From Planctomycetota bacterium (GTDB taxonomy: Bacteria; Planctomycetota; UBA1135; JADKAF01): DNA of 64,000 bases. The translations under genes were made by a program, and so were the position numbers. Under the pieces are notes generated by a model, which was given only the letters and a program-made list of their open reading frames with translations, did not search any database and was not told the origin of the DNA. The DNA is taken from contig JADKAF010000001.1 of the NCBI GenBank assembly GCA_016719295.1, forward strand, positions 5,580,001-5,644,000, in the 5' to 3' direction. Below are positions 53,722 to 62,455 of the stretch, piece after piece. Position 1 is the first letter of the stretch. The number at the start of each line of letters is the position of its first letter.

Positions 53722-55243
53722 GCTCCCCGTCAGACCCAACCGTGCTCCCCGTCAGCTCGAACCGGACTTTTCGCGACGAGTTGCGTCACTCCGGTCCATG
53801 CTTTCGGCGCTGCGATCGACCTCGCCGCCTCTCCGCTCGAGCGCGCCTCGCTCTCCCGATTCATCGAAACGGGCAAGCTCCAGCGAATCCCGGTCACCGC
53901 GCGTGGAGCAGGCACACCGCAACCCTTCACGCACCGAAGCGCGAGTCCGAACCGCCGGCTCGATGAGCGCACGCGCTTCGTCATCCACCTCCTGCGCACG
54001 TCGCGCAGCGCATCGCTCGGTTCGCCTCGAGTCGATTCTTCCTCGCCTCCGCTCGCTTCAGCTCCAACTCCTCGAACACGCCCGCGCCGGTTCCGAAGTA
54101 CATCTCGTCGGGCGTCTGGCCGCGGAACGCGGAGTGGGGGATCACGGTGTTGTGCTGTTCGACGTAGAGCCGCACGAGCTGCTCGACTTGGCCCTGGCTC
54201 GCGAGCTCGTGCAAGAAGAGCCACTGGTGCTTCAGCGTGCGCCACCACGCTTCGATCATCGAGTTCGAGAAGTGCACGTCGACCTGCGCGAGGACGCGTC
54301 GGATCCGGCCCTCGGCGATGAGGGCATCGACGCTCGCGTTGCAGTTCTCCCGGCCGCCATCGGCAAGGACCGTGGGAATGTCCGTGGGCGCGAGCACACA
54401 GCCCGCTTCGTGAAGGATCGCGAGAACACTCGCGACCTCGAAGCCTGCCGCGAGCCGCCACGCGAGGATGCGGCGCGAGAAGTTGTCGAGCACGGCATGC
54501 AGGTAGACCTTGGTTCCATCGACGAGGCGGATCACGGTGGTGTCGATGTGCCAGGTCTCGTTCGGCCGTGAGGCCGCGATGCCTTGCCTCGGCGACTTCG
54601 GATGCAAGCGGCGGCGAGGGCGCTTCCACCCGCGCACCCGAATCAGTCGGTGGAGCGTGCTCGCGGAGACGAAGAGTCGACCTGTCCGTTGCGCGAGGAT
54701 GGCGAGACGATCGGTCGAGAGATGGCGGTACTCTTCGCCCGTCACGAGCTCGCGGGCGGTCCGAATCTCGTCGGGCGTCAGCTGGGTCGGTGATCGCCGC
54801 GGACAGTCTTCGACCTCGGTGATGCCACAGCGACTCGGTTCTCGGCTCCACTCGTGGAAGCGTGAGGGCGAGAGACGGATCAGCAGCAGGGCGCGGCGCA
54901 GGGAGACGTGCTCGCGGGCGCTCGTGATCGCACGCAGGATGCGCTCGCGCGATCGTCGCTCGAGGATGCGGCGCCCACGGAAGTCGAGGCCGAGGACGCG
55001 GATCACGACGAGCAGGAGCTTCAGCAACGCGCCGGCTCGCGCGAGCTGACGGCGGAGCTGCAGGTTCTCCGCGTGCAGCGTGGCGCGATCGCGGCCGTCG
55101 TCGAGCGTGAGGAGCGGCCGCGGTCCGGAGCGAAGCCAACCCGCCGCGGTCGAGCGGGGAACACCGTGGGCGATGGCGAGCTTCAGGTCGCCGTGCTGCG
55201 AGACGAGATCGCGGACGTGCGGGGCGTAGCGGCGCTGCAGGCG
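53722..55243. mobile_element. rve-type insertion sequence, copy 3
   Basis: It matches copy 2 (10321-11823) almost throughout, and its outer motif CGTGCTCCCCGTCAG is present twice (from ~53719 and 53741). Similarity ends at 55243, nine bases before the transposase start. It sits at the left edge of element B, as copy 2 sits within element A's left region. Confidence 0.8.
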
Positions 55244-55252
55244 AGAGGACAT
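53981..55252 (-). CDS. DDE (rve core) transposase, copy 3
   Basis: The 423-residue protein has the same layout as 10561-11832: HTH, coiled coil, WHIDTTVIRL, LADGGRENCN, IEAWWRTLKHQWLF. All three catalytic residues are kept and the frame is open, so it could supply transposase for all copies. Differences from copy 2 are scattered substitutions (for example MSSRLQRR for MPHRLQRR at the start, which lies outside the matched region). Confidence 0.85.
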   Translation of the reverse strand: MSSRLQRRYAPHVRDLVSQHGDLKLAIAHGVPRSTAAGWLRSGPRPLLTLDDGRDRATLHAENLQLRRQLARAGALLKLLLVVIRVLGLDFRGRRILERRSRERILRAITSAREHVSLRRALLLIRLSPSRFHEWSREPSRCGITEVEDCPRRSPTQLTPDEIRTARELVTGEEYRHLSTDRLAILAQRTGRLFVSASTLHRLIRVRGWKRPRRRLHPKSPRQGIAASRPNETWHIDTTVIRLVDGTKVYLHAVLDNFSRRILAWRLAAGFEVASVLAILHEAGCVLAPTDIPTVLADGGRENCNASVDALIAEGRIRRVLAQVDVHFSNSMIEAWWRTLKHQWLFLHELASQGQVEQLVRLYVEQHNTVIPHSAFRGQTPDEMYFGTGAGVFEELELKRAEARKNRLEANRAMRCATCAGGG

Positions 55253-55375
55253 GCGCGCGAGTTTCTCGCGGGAGCCTCTCGGGCCCGATGGGGGAATCCA
55301 CGGGCTTCGCCGACGCGACCCTCGGGAGGTTTCGAGCGTTCTCCAGGTGGCGGTTCCTCTTGAAAGCGGCTTCGA

Positions 55376-55576
55376 TCACCAACGGCGATGTTGGAACCTG
55401 GCGGTGACGAAGCTCTGCGCGCAGCGTGGTGCGTCCGGAGATTCCGTGCACCGTCGAGCTCGAGGCGAGGGTCCGCGCTCATCTCCAAGCCCAAGACTCT
55501 GGAACCCGAGGGTCGTGACGTCGCCCTCCTCGGCGCTCGCCGTCTCGAACGGGTGTTTCCAGCGAGGCCTCGGCGG
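55376..55576 (-). pseudogene. AbiEi antitoxin, 5' remnant
   Basis: On the minus strand MERENTPPRPRWKHPFETAS then AEEGDVTTLG resembles the first ~30 residues of abiEi at 16039 (MEREDATPGPSWDRLFETAS, AQEGYFTTSQ). The rest of abiEi, abiEii and the AEP-helicase are missing in element B; rve-IS copy 3 lies 130 bases further left. Element B therefore once carried the same module and lost it. Confidence 0.6.
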
Positions 55577-55700
55577 CGTGTTCTCGCGTTCCATGCGCGA
55601 AACCAAACTCTGGGTTTGCTTTCGTGCTCGAGGAGAGGCGCTTTCACCATCCTCGCTGCGCCGAACCCTCCGTCCTGCAGCACGCGAGCAAGGGTGCGTT

Positions 55701-55752
55701 GGTAAAGAGAACTTTCCTAGGCGGCGGCGCTAGTAAAGGAAGCTTTACTAGC
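55701..55752. promoter_or_regulatory. Pair of palindromic motifs (copy B)
   Basis: GGTAAAG-agaa-CTTTCCT (55701-55718) and a perfect dyad with ten-base arms, GCTAGTAAAG and CTTTACTAGC, around GAAG (55729-55752). A third member, TAGGAAAGCAGCTTCCTA, is at 58208-58225 upstream of the HTH-ImmA/IrrE gene. The module of antitoxin, PIN and HTH-ImmA/IrrE is thus bracketed by related dyads, plausible operators. Confidence 0.55.
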
Positions 55753-55882
55753 GAGCTCGCTGCCGGAGCGAAGCGGATCCTCCGCGCGGCGACCGAGCAG
55801 ACCGAGGCGAAGGCGCATCGTGCAGGCAAGGGGCGGATGGCTCGTCGGTCCGCGCGGGCCGCCTTCGAGTCTCCGATCCGAT

Positions 55883-56095
55883 TCACGCCTTGCGGCGGCG
55901 CAGCTCGGCCTCGAGCTCGTCGATCTCCTGGTCCCACTCGCGGAAGAACGTCGCGTGATCGACGACTTCGCCGCGATCGAGTGGATCCGCGCCTTCGCGG
56001 AGCGCCTCGCGAACCTGCTCGAAGATCGTCAGTATCGAGGGGCGATCGCCGTCGGGCGAGGGCTTCGAGTCGGCGCGCGATTCCTGCGACTCCAT
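55883..56095 (-). CDS. Small antitoxin-like protein (copy B)
   Basis: The 70-residue protein differs from 16382-16594 in the linker ([20 protein letters not shown]) but keeps [20 protein letters not shown]. It follows the PIN gene by 70 bases on the same strand. A helical charged tail is typical of antitoxins that wrap a PIN toxin. Assignment is by context. Confidence 0.6.
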
Positions 56096-56165
56096 CCGGA
56101 GCTCCTCGGAGGGAGACGGCGCGATCCTGAATCGTTCCCGTTCCCTGTCCAGCCGCTTCCGCCGG

Positions 56166-56690
56166 TCAAGAACCGGGAAGCCCCAAGCGCTCGCGGAACC
56201 GCGCGAGGATCGCCACCGTGATGTGCAGCGGATTGCTCCGATGGATCGCTTCCGCCACGTCGCCTGCGCGTGCCGCGTCGAAGTGGCCGGCCTCGACGAG
56301 CTGCGCCATGAGCTCGAGGCCCCAGAGCACCGCGACGCCTTCCGCCGCGCATGCCCGTCGGAGCGCCCCATCGTTCGTCACGCAGGTCCAACCCCGCGCC
56401 TCCGCGACGAGGAGGCAAAGGTGGTCTTCGAACGAGAGGGATCCGCGACGAGCCGCAGCTGCTGCGAGTTCGTCGACCTCCGGCTCGAGCACGTGGATCC
56501 CGAGGCGCGTGCACGCGGCGGCGTCGAGTCTCGGCACCTCGCGCAGGACCTCTCTGACGACGTAGACCGGCGCCAGAGCTACGCTCGCGATCGAGAGCAC
56601 CGAGATCTCGGCTTCGGCGAAATCGATGAGGACGTTGGCATCGACGAGCAAGAACCCGGCGACCGTATGCCCATGCGACGATGCGCTCAC
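56166..56690 (-). CDS. PIN-domain ribonuclease toxin candidate
   Basis: The 174-residue protein starts at GTG 56690, overlapping the HTH-ImmA/IrrE stop (GTGA). The PIN fold is visible: [20 protein letters not shown] (first Asp), [14 protein letters not shown] (Glu), [20 protein letters not shown] followed by [14 protein letters not shown] (last Asp pair). PIN toxins cleave RNA. Coupling to an ImmA/IrrE-HTH gene resembles known ImmA/IrrE-DUF4411 (PIN) pairs. The gene is missing from element A, where the cut lies right after the GTGAGCGCATCG start. Confidence 0.8.
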
Positions 56691-57829
56691 GCGACCCAAG
56701 TAGAGGCGAGCGCGCGCATCTCGACGAGCGAGAGCGAGAGGATCTCCGCGGCGCGACCGAGGCTGATGGCTTCCTGCTCGAGAGCTCGGCGCACCAGATG
56801 GGCCAGCCGATCCTCGGTGAAGTCGACGGGCGAGAGGCGCTCCGGCTCGGCGGCGCGCGATGCCTCGGACGGGCTCGCGCGGAAGGACTCGCTCGCCAGG
56901 GCTTCGGGCTCGTCCTCGCGGAGCAGTGTTCGCCCGCGCGCGCGCGCGAACGCGTGCTGGAACTTCGCCCAGATGCTTCGATCCGCCCGAGCCAGCCGAT
57001 GGAGCACGGTTCGGTAGCTCACGTGGAAGATGCGCTTCACCTTCAGCACGCGATCGACGAGCCCCAAGCCGCGCGCCTCGGCCCACTCGCGCTGGAAGAC
57101 CGCATCGGGCATCAAGAACTCCGCCGCGAAGGCATCCGCCGCGCGCTCCTCGTCATCGGACTCCTCTCGAACCGCGACGTCATAGGCGCCGAGGTGGAGC
57201 AGCAGGTGCCCGAGCTCGTGCGCTGCCGTGAAGATCCAGCGCTCGACGGAGATGCGCTCCCAGGTGTTCACCGCGACCGCCGGGCCACCATCGGCTGGGC
57301 CTACCGACAGGCCGAAGAATTCGCGTGACGCCGCGGGCAAGCAGAGCACCTTGATGCCGTTCGCCTCGAGCAGACCGCACAGGTCGCGCACCGGCTCGCT
57401 CGGCGAGAGGCGCATGAGCTCGCGACAACGAGAGGCCGCCGCTTCGGGGAGGAGCGACGAAGTGCGCAGCTCGCCGGCGAGGGACTCCAGCCGGAACGGA
57501 CGGGACTCTTGCAGCAGCTCCTCGAGCTCTCGGAAGTCCGCGAGAACGCGACCCACGCGAAGCAGGATCTGATCGCGGCTCTTCAGGCGCTTGCGGGAAC
57601 GGAAGCGGACCTGGCTCGGCTCGGTGGCGGGGGCGAGGAGCTCCTGGATCGGAACGTCGAGCGCTCGGGCGATCGAATGCAGGGTGGCCGCGCGAGGGCT
57701 GACTTGGCCGACTTCGATCTTGCGGAGCCCGGCGCGCGAGAGCTTGGCGAGCTCTGCCAGCTCGACTTGCGAGAGCGCTTTCGCTCGGCGAAGCCGTCGG
57801 AGATTGGAGGGCAGGGAGGAGGAGGCCAT
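56687..57829 (-). CDS. HTH (XRE)-ImmA/IrrE metalloprotease regulator, intact
   Basis: The protein is 380 residues from ATG 57829 (in-frame ATGs upstream are possible). The XRE HTH is at ~5-60 (ALSQVELAELAKLSRAGLRK, IEVGQVSPRAATLHSIARAL). The ImmA/IrrE domain has the zinc motif FTAAHELGHLLLHLGAYDVA and the distal AADAFAAEFLMPDAVFQREW. A further helical DNA-binding-like part ([20 protein letters not shown]) and a C-terminal HTH-like segment end the protein. Such regulators cleave repressors or antitoxins on damage or induction. Its coupling to a PIN gene suggests it controls that toxin. Confidence 0.9.
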   Translation of the reverse strand: MASSSLPSNLRRLRRAKALSQVELAELAKLSRAGLRKIEVGQVSPRAATLHSIARALDVPIQELLAPATEPSQVRFRSRKRLKSRDQILLRVGRVLADFRELEELLQESRPFRLESLAGELRTSSLLPEAAASRCRELMRLSPSEPVRDLCGLLEANGIKVLCLPAASREFFGLSVGPADGGPAVAVNTWERISVERWIFTAAHELGHLLLHLGAYDVAVREESDDEERAADAFAAEFLMPDAVFQREWAEARGLGLVDRVLKVKRIFHVSYRTVLHRLARADRSIWAKFQHAFARARGRTLLREDEPEALASESFRASPSEASRAAEPERLSPVDFTEDRLAHLVRRALEQEAISLGRAAEILSLSLVEMRALASTWVA

Positions 57830-58252
57830 GGGAGCAACCATCGGCAGAAAAGTAGCCATAGGATCGAGTCCTGTCAAAAGGGAGCTCCTCAGCGCGCCCT
57901 CGCCTGATGTTGGGACCGTATAGCAGTTGAGATTGGTGGCTTTCTCTGCCGAAGCGTGCGAGCCTGAGTGCCATCGATAGCAATCTCCTCCGGATACCGG
58001 TCTCCGCCTCTCCGAGAGAGCCGCACCGCTACGCGCACTCACGCGCACCGATCCTCCGCAGCCGGCCAAGGATCGGGCGTCGCGACGAACCTTCGCTCGC
58101 GTGCGAAGAGAGCGTTCCATCGAGCCCGCTCGCCGGAAACGCGGGGTTCCACCATGGCGCTCTCTGGAACCTCTCCCATCTCGCGTGGAGAGTGGCGCTC
58201 CGTGGTTTAGGAAAGCAGCTTCCTAGAGAGGATCGAGGCGCGTCGACGCGCT

Positions 58253-58882
58253 CTACTCGTCCTCTCCGCGATGCGCCGTCGCGAGCTGATCGACCCAGTC
58301 CTCTTCCTCCCACGACATGCCGTTCCGGCCCGGCACCTTCCGCGTCGGGCCCGCGGCGTAGAGCGGGCAGGACTTCGGGCCGTAGCAGAAGGTCTCGACG
58401 CGGTAGCGGCGCTGCGTCGGCTTCCACTGGTCGATGATCATCTCGACCGCCATCGCGCAGCCCCACATGCAGCTCGCGCACTTCGTCTCGAAGCTGCGCG
58501 CGGCGAGGCGCCGGTGTCCGCGCGCGCGGTAGACGTCGAGGCCGGGCGGCACGCGCTCGAACGGCGCGCCCTGATGCGCGCGCTCGGGCCCACGCTCGAG
58601 CAGCTTCACGCCGCTCACCTTGTAGAGCTCGGCCGTCTCGAGACGTGGATCCGCCACGGCGACTCCGAGGCCGGAGACGCGATCGCCGACGCGGAAGCCG
58701 TGCTTCTCCTGCGCCGCGGCTCCGATCCCCACCAGGACCTCGCGCTCCACGTCCTCGACCCGGCCCGCGATGCGAATGACGAAGCCGAGATATGTATGCG
58801 AACGCTGGTCGAAGCTGCGGATGAGTCGGATCCGTGGCTGAACGGAAAGGACGATGCCTTCCCAGCGGAGCTTCGAGTCCAT
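58253..58882 (-). CDS. Conserved hypothetical protein with cysteine cluster (copy B)
   Basis: Nearly identical to 18192-18821: N-terminal beta-rich part, then CASCMWGCAMAVEMIIDQW and ETFCYGPKSCPLY. Both copies intact suggests selection. The gap 57830-58252 between it and the HTH-ImmA/IrrE gene has no gene and contains the third palindrome (58208-58225). Confidence 0.65.
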   Translation of the reverse strand: MDSKLRWEGIVLSVQPRIRLIRSFDQRSHTYLGFVIRIAGRVEDVEREVLVGIGAAAQEKHGFRVGDRVSGLGVAVADPRLETAELYKVSGVKLLERGPERAHQGAPFERVPPGLDVYRARGHRRLAARSFETKCASCMWGCAMAVEMIIDQWKPTQRRYRVETFCYGPKSCPLYAAGPTRKVPGRNGMSWEEEDWVDQLATAHRGEDE

Positions 58883-58932
58883 GGCGCGGCCCTGGCGATG
58901 CGGAGAGGCCGCCAGTCTACGCTCCCCCCGCG

Positions 58933-59277
58933 CTACCCGACGCCGTCCTCGATCGCGGCGAGAAGTGCCTCCTGAGCGGCCCAGGACGGCTCTCGCGTGA
59001 TCCGCTGCGCCCGCTTCGGATCGATCCTCACCTGCCCCGAGAGCAGCGCCTCCTGGATCGAGGGGGCGAGCAACACGAGGTCGCAGACCTGCACCATGCG
59101 CGCGTCGGTGATCCCGAGGCGCCGCGCGACCTCGCTGTAGCTCGCGACGCGGCGCTCCGCGACGAGGCGCTCGATCAGGTGCGCGAGTGCCAGCATGCGC
59201 GCGACGCGAGACGGCGGAGCGGCGGGCAGGACGCGGTGCCGCTTCGCGAGCGTGCTTTGGAAGCGCAGGACGGTCAT
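58933..59277 (-). CDS. HTH protein of the recombinase operon (copy B)
   Basis: The 114-residue protein has YSEVARRLGITDARMVQVCD as its HTH. It differs from 18872-19216 by only a few residues (SRVARM, EALLAAIEDG). It follows the recombinase by 27 bases on the same strand. A regulator or excision factor is possible. Confidence 0.6.
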   Translation of the reverse strand: MTVLRFQSTLAKRHRVLPAAPPSRVARMLALAHLIERLVAERRVASYSEVARRLGITDARMVQVCDLVLLAPSIQEALLSGQVRIDPKRAQRITREPSWAAQEALLAAIEDGVG

Positions 59278-59304
59278 GGTGGGATCTCCGTGGTGGGGGA
59301 CGGG

Positions 59305-60855
59305 CTACTCGGCGAGCGGTGCGGCGACGCGCTCCTCGCCCTCGAAGCGCCCGGTCGAGCGGAGATGGAGCGCCACCTCGCCGCTCTCGCCGTGGTAGCT
59401 GACCTTCGCGAGCAGGAGCTGGAGGAGCCGGCAGCGCTCCCTTACGACGAGGCCGGACCAGACCCGGTCGAACTCCGCGAGCGCTTGCACGAGCTCCTCG
59501 CCGGAGACCCGCTCGCTCTCGATCGCGATCAGCTCGCCCTGGATCGCCTGTTGGCGCGCCTCGTGCTGCCCGAGCCTCTGGTCGATCTCGCCGACCCGTT
59601 CGCCCAGGGCTCGCGCGGCAGGACCGGCGTGGACGATCGCGTCGAGTACCTTCTCGCGCTCGGCTCGAAGCTGCCGCGTCTCTTCTCCGATCCGCCGGCG
59701 CTCCGCTTCCAGCTCGGGCATCCGCTCCTTCGCCTGCGCATCGGCCGCGACCTTCGCGGCGCGGAGGATCCGAGAGTCGAGTCCGATCTCGCGCAGCCGA
59801 TCGACCACGAAGGCCTCGATCTTCGGCGCGGAGACCGAGGTGAGCGGACAGGCGTCGGCGCGTGTCTCATGCCGGCTCGCGCAGCGGTAGTAGTGACGCT
59901 TCACCGGGCCGCGCTGGCTGTAGGTGTGGATCATGGGCCTAGCGCAGCGCGCGCAATGCAAGAGTCCGCGCAGCAACCGACCCCACTTGTTCCTCTGCTC
60001 CGCGCCGCGTCGGTTTCGGTTGCTGTCGAGCAACTTCTGCGCGCGCTCGAAGCACTCCTGATCGACGATCGCCTGATGCTGACCCGCGAAGATCTCCTTG
60101 CCGTGCGTGACGCGACCCGTCACCGCGATGCAGCGAAGCACGCGCGCGACATCGCGCTTCTCCCACTCGCGGCCCGAACGCAGTCGATGCCCTCGGCGGT
60201 TGAGGAGGATCGCGACCTCGCTCAGCGACTCGAGCTCGAGGTAGCGCGCGAAGAGCTCACGCACGATCGCGGCCTGCGCTTCGTCGACGAGGAGCTTGCC
60301 CTTCACGGCGCGATAGCCGGGCGGCGATCCACCCGCGCCCCAATGGCCGGACCGTCGCGTCGCTTCCTGCTTATCCCTGATCCTCTCCGCGATCTGCGCG
60401 CGCTCGAACTCGGCGAAGGTCGCGAGCAGGTTCACCATCAGTCGACCCGAGCTCGTGCTCGTGTCGAAGGACTGGGTCGTTGAGATGAACCGGACGCCGT
60501 GCCGATCGAAGCGCTGCAGCAACGCAGCGAAGTCGAGCAGCGAGCGCGAGAGGCGGTCGAATCTGTAGACCGCGATCACATCGACGCGTCCCTCCTCGAC
60601 CTCGCGCATCAGTCGCTGGAACGCGGGCCTCTCGATGTCCTTGCCCGAGAACCCGACATCGTCGTATCGATCCGGCAACGCGATCCAACCTTCACCGCGC
60701 TGCGCACGCACATACGCTTCGACCGCCTGTCGCTGCGCTTCGCAGCTCGTGAGCTCGGTGTCGCTGCGTTCCACGCTTTGGCGCGTGTAGAGTGCGACGC
60801 GAAACGTCGGCGCCGTGAGCTCGGGCTGCTCGCGCTTCGGAGCTTTGACCTTCAT
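59305..60855 (-). CDS. Large serine recombinase, intact
   Basis: The protein is 516 residues from ATG 60855. The resolvase domain has the nucleophile Ser27 in RVALYTRQSVERSD, DVIAVYRFDRLSRSLLDFAA and LLATFAEFERAQIAERIRDK. The recombinase domain (GYRAVKGKLLVDEAQAAIVR, LLNRRGHRLRSGREWEKRDV) and zinc beta ribbon (LLHCARCARPMIHTYSQRGP, HYYRCASRHETRADACPLT) follow, then a coiled coil (RMPELEAERRRIGEETRQLR). This is the build of large serine integrases. The start overlaps DUF2924. Unlike copy A it has no frameshift, so it could move element B and perhaps A. Confidence 0.95.
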   Translation of the reverse strand: MKVKAPKREQPELTAPTFRVALYTRQSVERSDTELTSCEAQRQAVEAYVRAQRGEGWIALPDRYDDVGFSGKDIERPAFQRLMREVEEGRVDVIAVYRFDRLSRSLLDFAALLQRFDRHGVRFISTTQSFDTSTSSGRLMVNLLATFAEFERAQIAERIRDKQEATRRSGHWGAGGSPPGYRAVKGKLLVDEAQAAIVRELFARYLELESLSEVAILLNRRGHRLRSGREWEKRDVARVLRCIAVTGRVTHGKEIFAGQHQAIVDQECFERAQKLLDSNRNRRGAEQRNKWGRLLRGLLHCARCARPMIHTYSQRGPVKRHYYRCASRHETRADACPLTSVSAPKIEAFVVDRLREIGLDSRILRAAKVAADAQAKERMPELEAERRRIGEETRQLRAEREKVLDAIVHAGPAARALGERVGEIDQRLGQHEARQQAIQGELIAIESERVSGEELVQALAEFDRVWSGLVVRERCRLLQLLLAKVSYHGESGEVALHLRSTGRFEGEERVAAPLAE

Positions 60856-61304
60856 CGTGCCTCCTTCGGCAGGCCGAAGAACAACCTGCCGTTCCACTTC
60901 GTTCCCGTGATCCGGCATGCGAGAGCGGAGAGGCTCGTGAAGCGCTCGCCGTTCCACTCGAAGCCGTCGCGAAGCACCTCGACGCGGATCTTCTGTCCGC
61001 GCCACTCCTTCTCGATCGTCGCGCCGACCATCAGGCCCGCGGGCCGGATCTCTTCCGCACCGGGCAGATCGAGCGGCAGCTCGAGCGTCCGTTGAAGCTC
61101 GCCGATCCGTCGCTTCGCCGCGACGCTGAGGCCGCCGAACGCGTTCTCCTGGACCAACCAGGCGACGCGCTTCCTGAGCCAACGCGCGTAGTTCCGGCGC
61201 GGCTCCTTGCCGGTGAGCTGCATGTAGCGCGCGACCAGCGCCTCTGTGCTCATCGTGGCGATCTCGCGGAGCTGCGCTTCGATCGAGCTCGATGTCGTGG
61301 TCAT
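60852..61304 (-). CDS. DUF2924 family protein (copy B)
   Basis: The 150-residue protein has the same DUF2924 motifs as copy A (STEALVARYMQLTGKEPRR, GFEWNGERFTSLSALACRIT, TKWNGRLFFGLP). It overlaps the recombinase start (ATGA) and the preceding small gene (ATGA). Integrase-operon partner of unknown biochemical role. Confidence 0.9.
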   Translation of the reverse strand: MTTTSSSIEAQLREIATMSTEALVARYMQLTGKEPRRNYARWLRKRVAWLVQENAFGGLSVAAKRRIGELQRTLELPLDLPGAEEIRPAGLMVGATIEKEWRGQKIRVEVLRDGFEWNGERFTSLSALACRITGTKWNGRLFFGLPKEAR

Positions 61305-61495
61305 GATGCCTCCTCGGCCGCTTCTCCGGCCGTGGCACAGTGAGGCTCGAGCCTGCGAGCCACAGCAAGGTCATCTTTCTCCCGCTCGCGATCGGAGAGG
61401 ATCACTCGCCTCCAGCCCGCGGCGAGGATCGCGCCGATCTCGGCGCAGCGCTCCTCTGGTGTCAGGTAGGCGGGGTCGCGGTGGATGGGCTTCAT
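61301..61495 (-). CDS. Small protein of the DUF2924-recombinase operon (copy B)
   Basis: A 64-residue protein differing from 21239-21433 at three residues (PIHRDPAYLTPEERCAEIGA, REREKDD). It overlaps both neighbours by four bases. Function unknown. Confidence 0.7.
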   Translation of the reverse strand: MKPIHRDPAYLTPEERCAEIGAILAAGWRRVILSDREREKDDLAVARRLEPHCATAGEAAEEAS

Positions 61496-61887
61496 CGCTG
61501 TGCCTCCTCGCGGATGCCGAGCGCGGCGAAGATCGCGCGCTCGATCGCAGTGCGCGCCGCTTGATCGCGCGGACGGACCAGCGAGTGCTTCGTGCCGCGG
61601 CGTGAGGTGCGCGATGGGAACGAGAGCGCGAGTCGGCCTTCGTCGGTGAGTCGCAGTGTCACGCCATCGATGCGGAACAGCGACTCGACTTCGATCACGA
61701 GGAACGCGAGGAGGCCGTCGTTCGCATCGTCATCGCCGGCCGGCGTGACGACGACCGCGGTGATGTCGAGCGCGGGATTGCCGGCCGCGTCGAGGACAGG
61801 CCAGTTCCCCTCGAGAACGGACCAGGCTGATGGAATGCCGAAGCGCGCCGCTGCACGCTTGGCGAGGTCTTGAAGCTGTCGAGTCAC
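61492..61887 (-). CDS. SpoVG-like small protein (copy B)
   Basis: The protein is 131 residues from GTG 61887, in line with copy A's start. It contains WPVLDAAGNPALDITAVVVT, LFRIDGVTLRLTDEGRLALS, FPSR and TAIERAIFAALG. Only the first third has diverged from copy A. Probable nucleic-acid-binding protein by the SpoVG-like pattern. Confidence 0.6.
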   Translation of the reverse strand: MTRQLQDLAKRAAARFGIPSAWSVLEGNWPVLDAAGNPALDITAVVVTPAGDDDANDGLLAFLVIEVESLFRIDGVTLRLTDEGRLALSFPSRTSRRGTKHSLVRPRDQAARTAIERAIFAALGIREEAQR

Positions 61888-62029
61888 TTGGTCTTCTCTC
61901 CTTCGGCCCGCTCCTCCGCCAAGAGAATTCGTGCCGATCTCTCGTTGCGTATCACGCCGCACGATCCGTTGCGGCGAAGTTGTCGCGAACCACGCAGCAA
62001 GGCATGGCATCGCGAGATGCGTTCGTTGG

Positions 62030-62260
62030 CTAGTCGTCGGCGAGGAACGACTCGACTTCGTCGAGCGTAAGCCCGAAGTCGCACCAGCCGGCCGATGCGG
62101 CGAGGGTGTTGTTCGAGACGTCGACGACTCGGAACGTTGCCCACGCGGGGTTCTCCGATGAGCGCGCCCGGCACTTGTCGATGCGGAATCCCTGGCGGCG
62201 AGCCTTCCTGCGCAAGCGTGATTCGCGGGCGCGATCGAGTCTGTCTTCGGCGGTGTTCAT
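62030..62260 (-). CDS. Small conserved hypothetical protein (copy B)
   Basis: A 76-residue protein, MNTAEDRLDRARESRLRRKA ... NPAWATFRVVDV ... FGLTLDEVESFLADD, clearly homologous to 21966-22196 but with many conservative replacements, which supports a protein-coding function. Marks the end of strong similarity between the two repeats. The spacer 62261-62455 holds no gene. Confidence 0.65.
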   Translation of the reverse strand: MNTAEDRLDRARESRLRRKARRQGFRIDKCRARSSENPAWATFRVVDVSNNTLAASAGWCDFGLTLDEVESFLADD

Positions 62261-62455
62261 GTCGGCAGTCCTTCTGCGCGCGATTGGTTGGGACCGCGAT
62301 CGAGTTCGCGCGCGGAGACTCGAGGGCGACGATGTATTTCGCATGCGCTCGAGAACCCGAGCGCGTTGATTCGGAGGAGGTGCGCGGCGAGATAGTCGGA
62401 GCAGCGCTCATGGAGCGGACGACGCGATGAACGCGGCCGTTGCGATGTCGAGGCG

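Larger units (their letters stand above)
55505..62262. repeat. Large direct repeat, copy B (matches 15955-22200)
   Basis: Same orientation and gene order as copy A, ~500 bases longer because the PIN gene (56166-56690) is present. Protein products are nearly identical. Beyond 62262 the gene order still parallels element A but nucleotide similarity fades. Confidence 0.9.

Noticed and set aside
58834..60483. Plus-strand open frame of 549 codons
   Set aside because: Antisense to the serine recombinase and HTH gene; no motif, and the minus-strand genes are certain.
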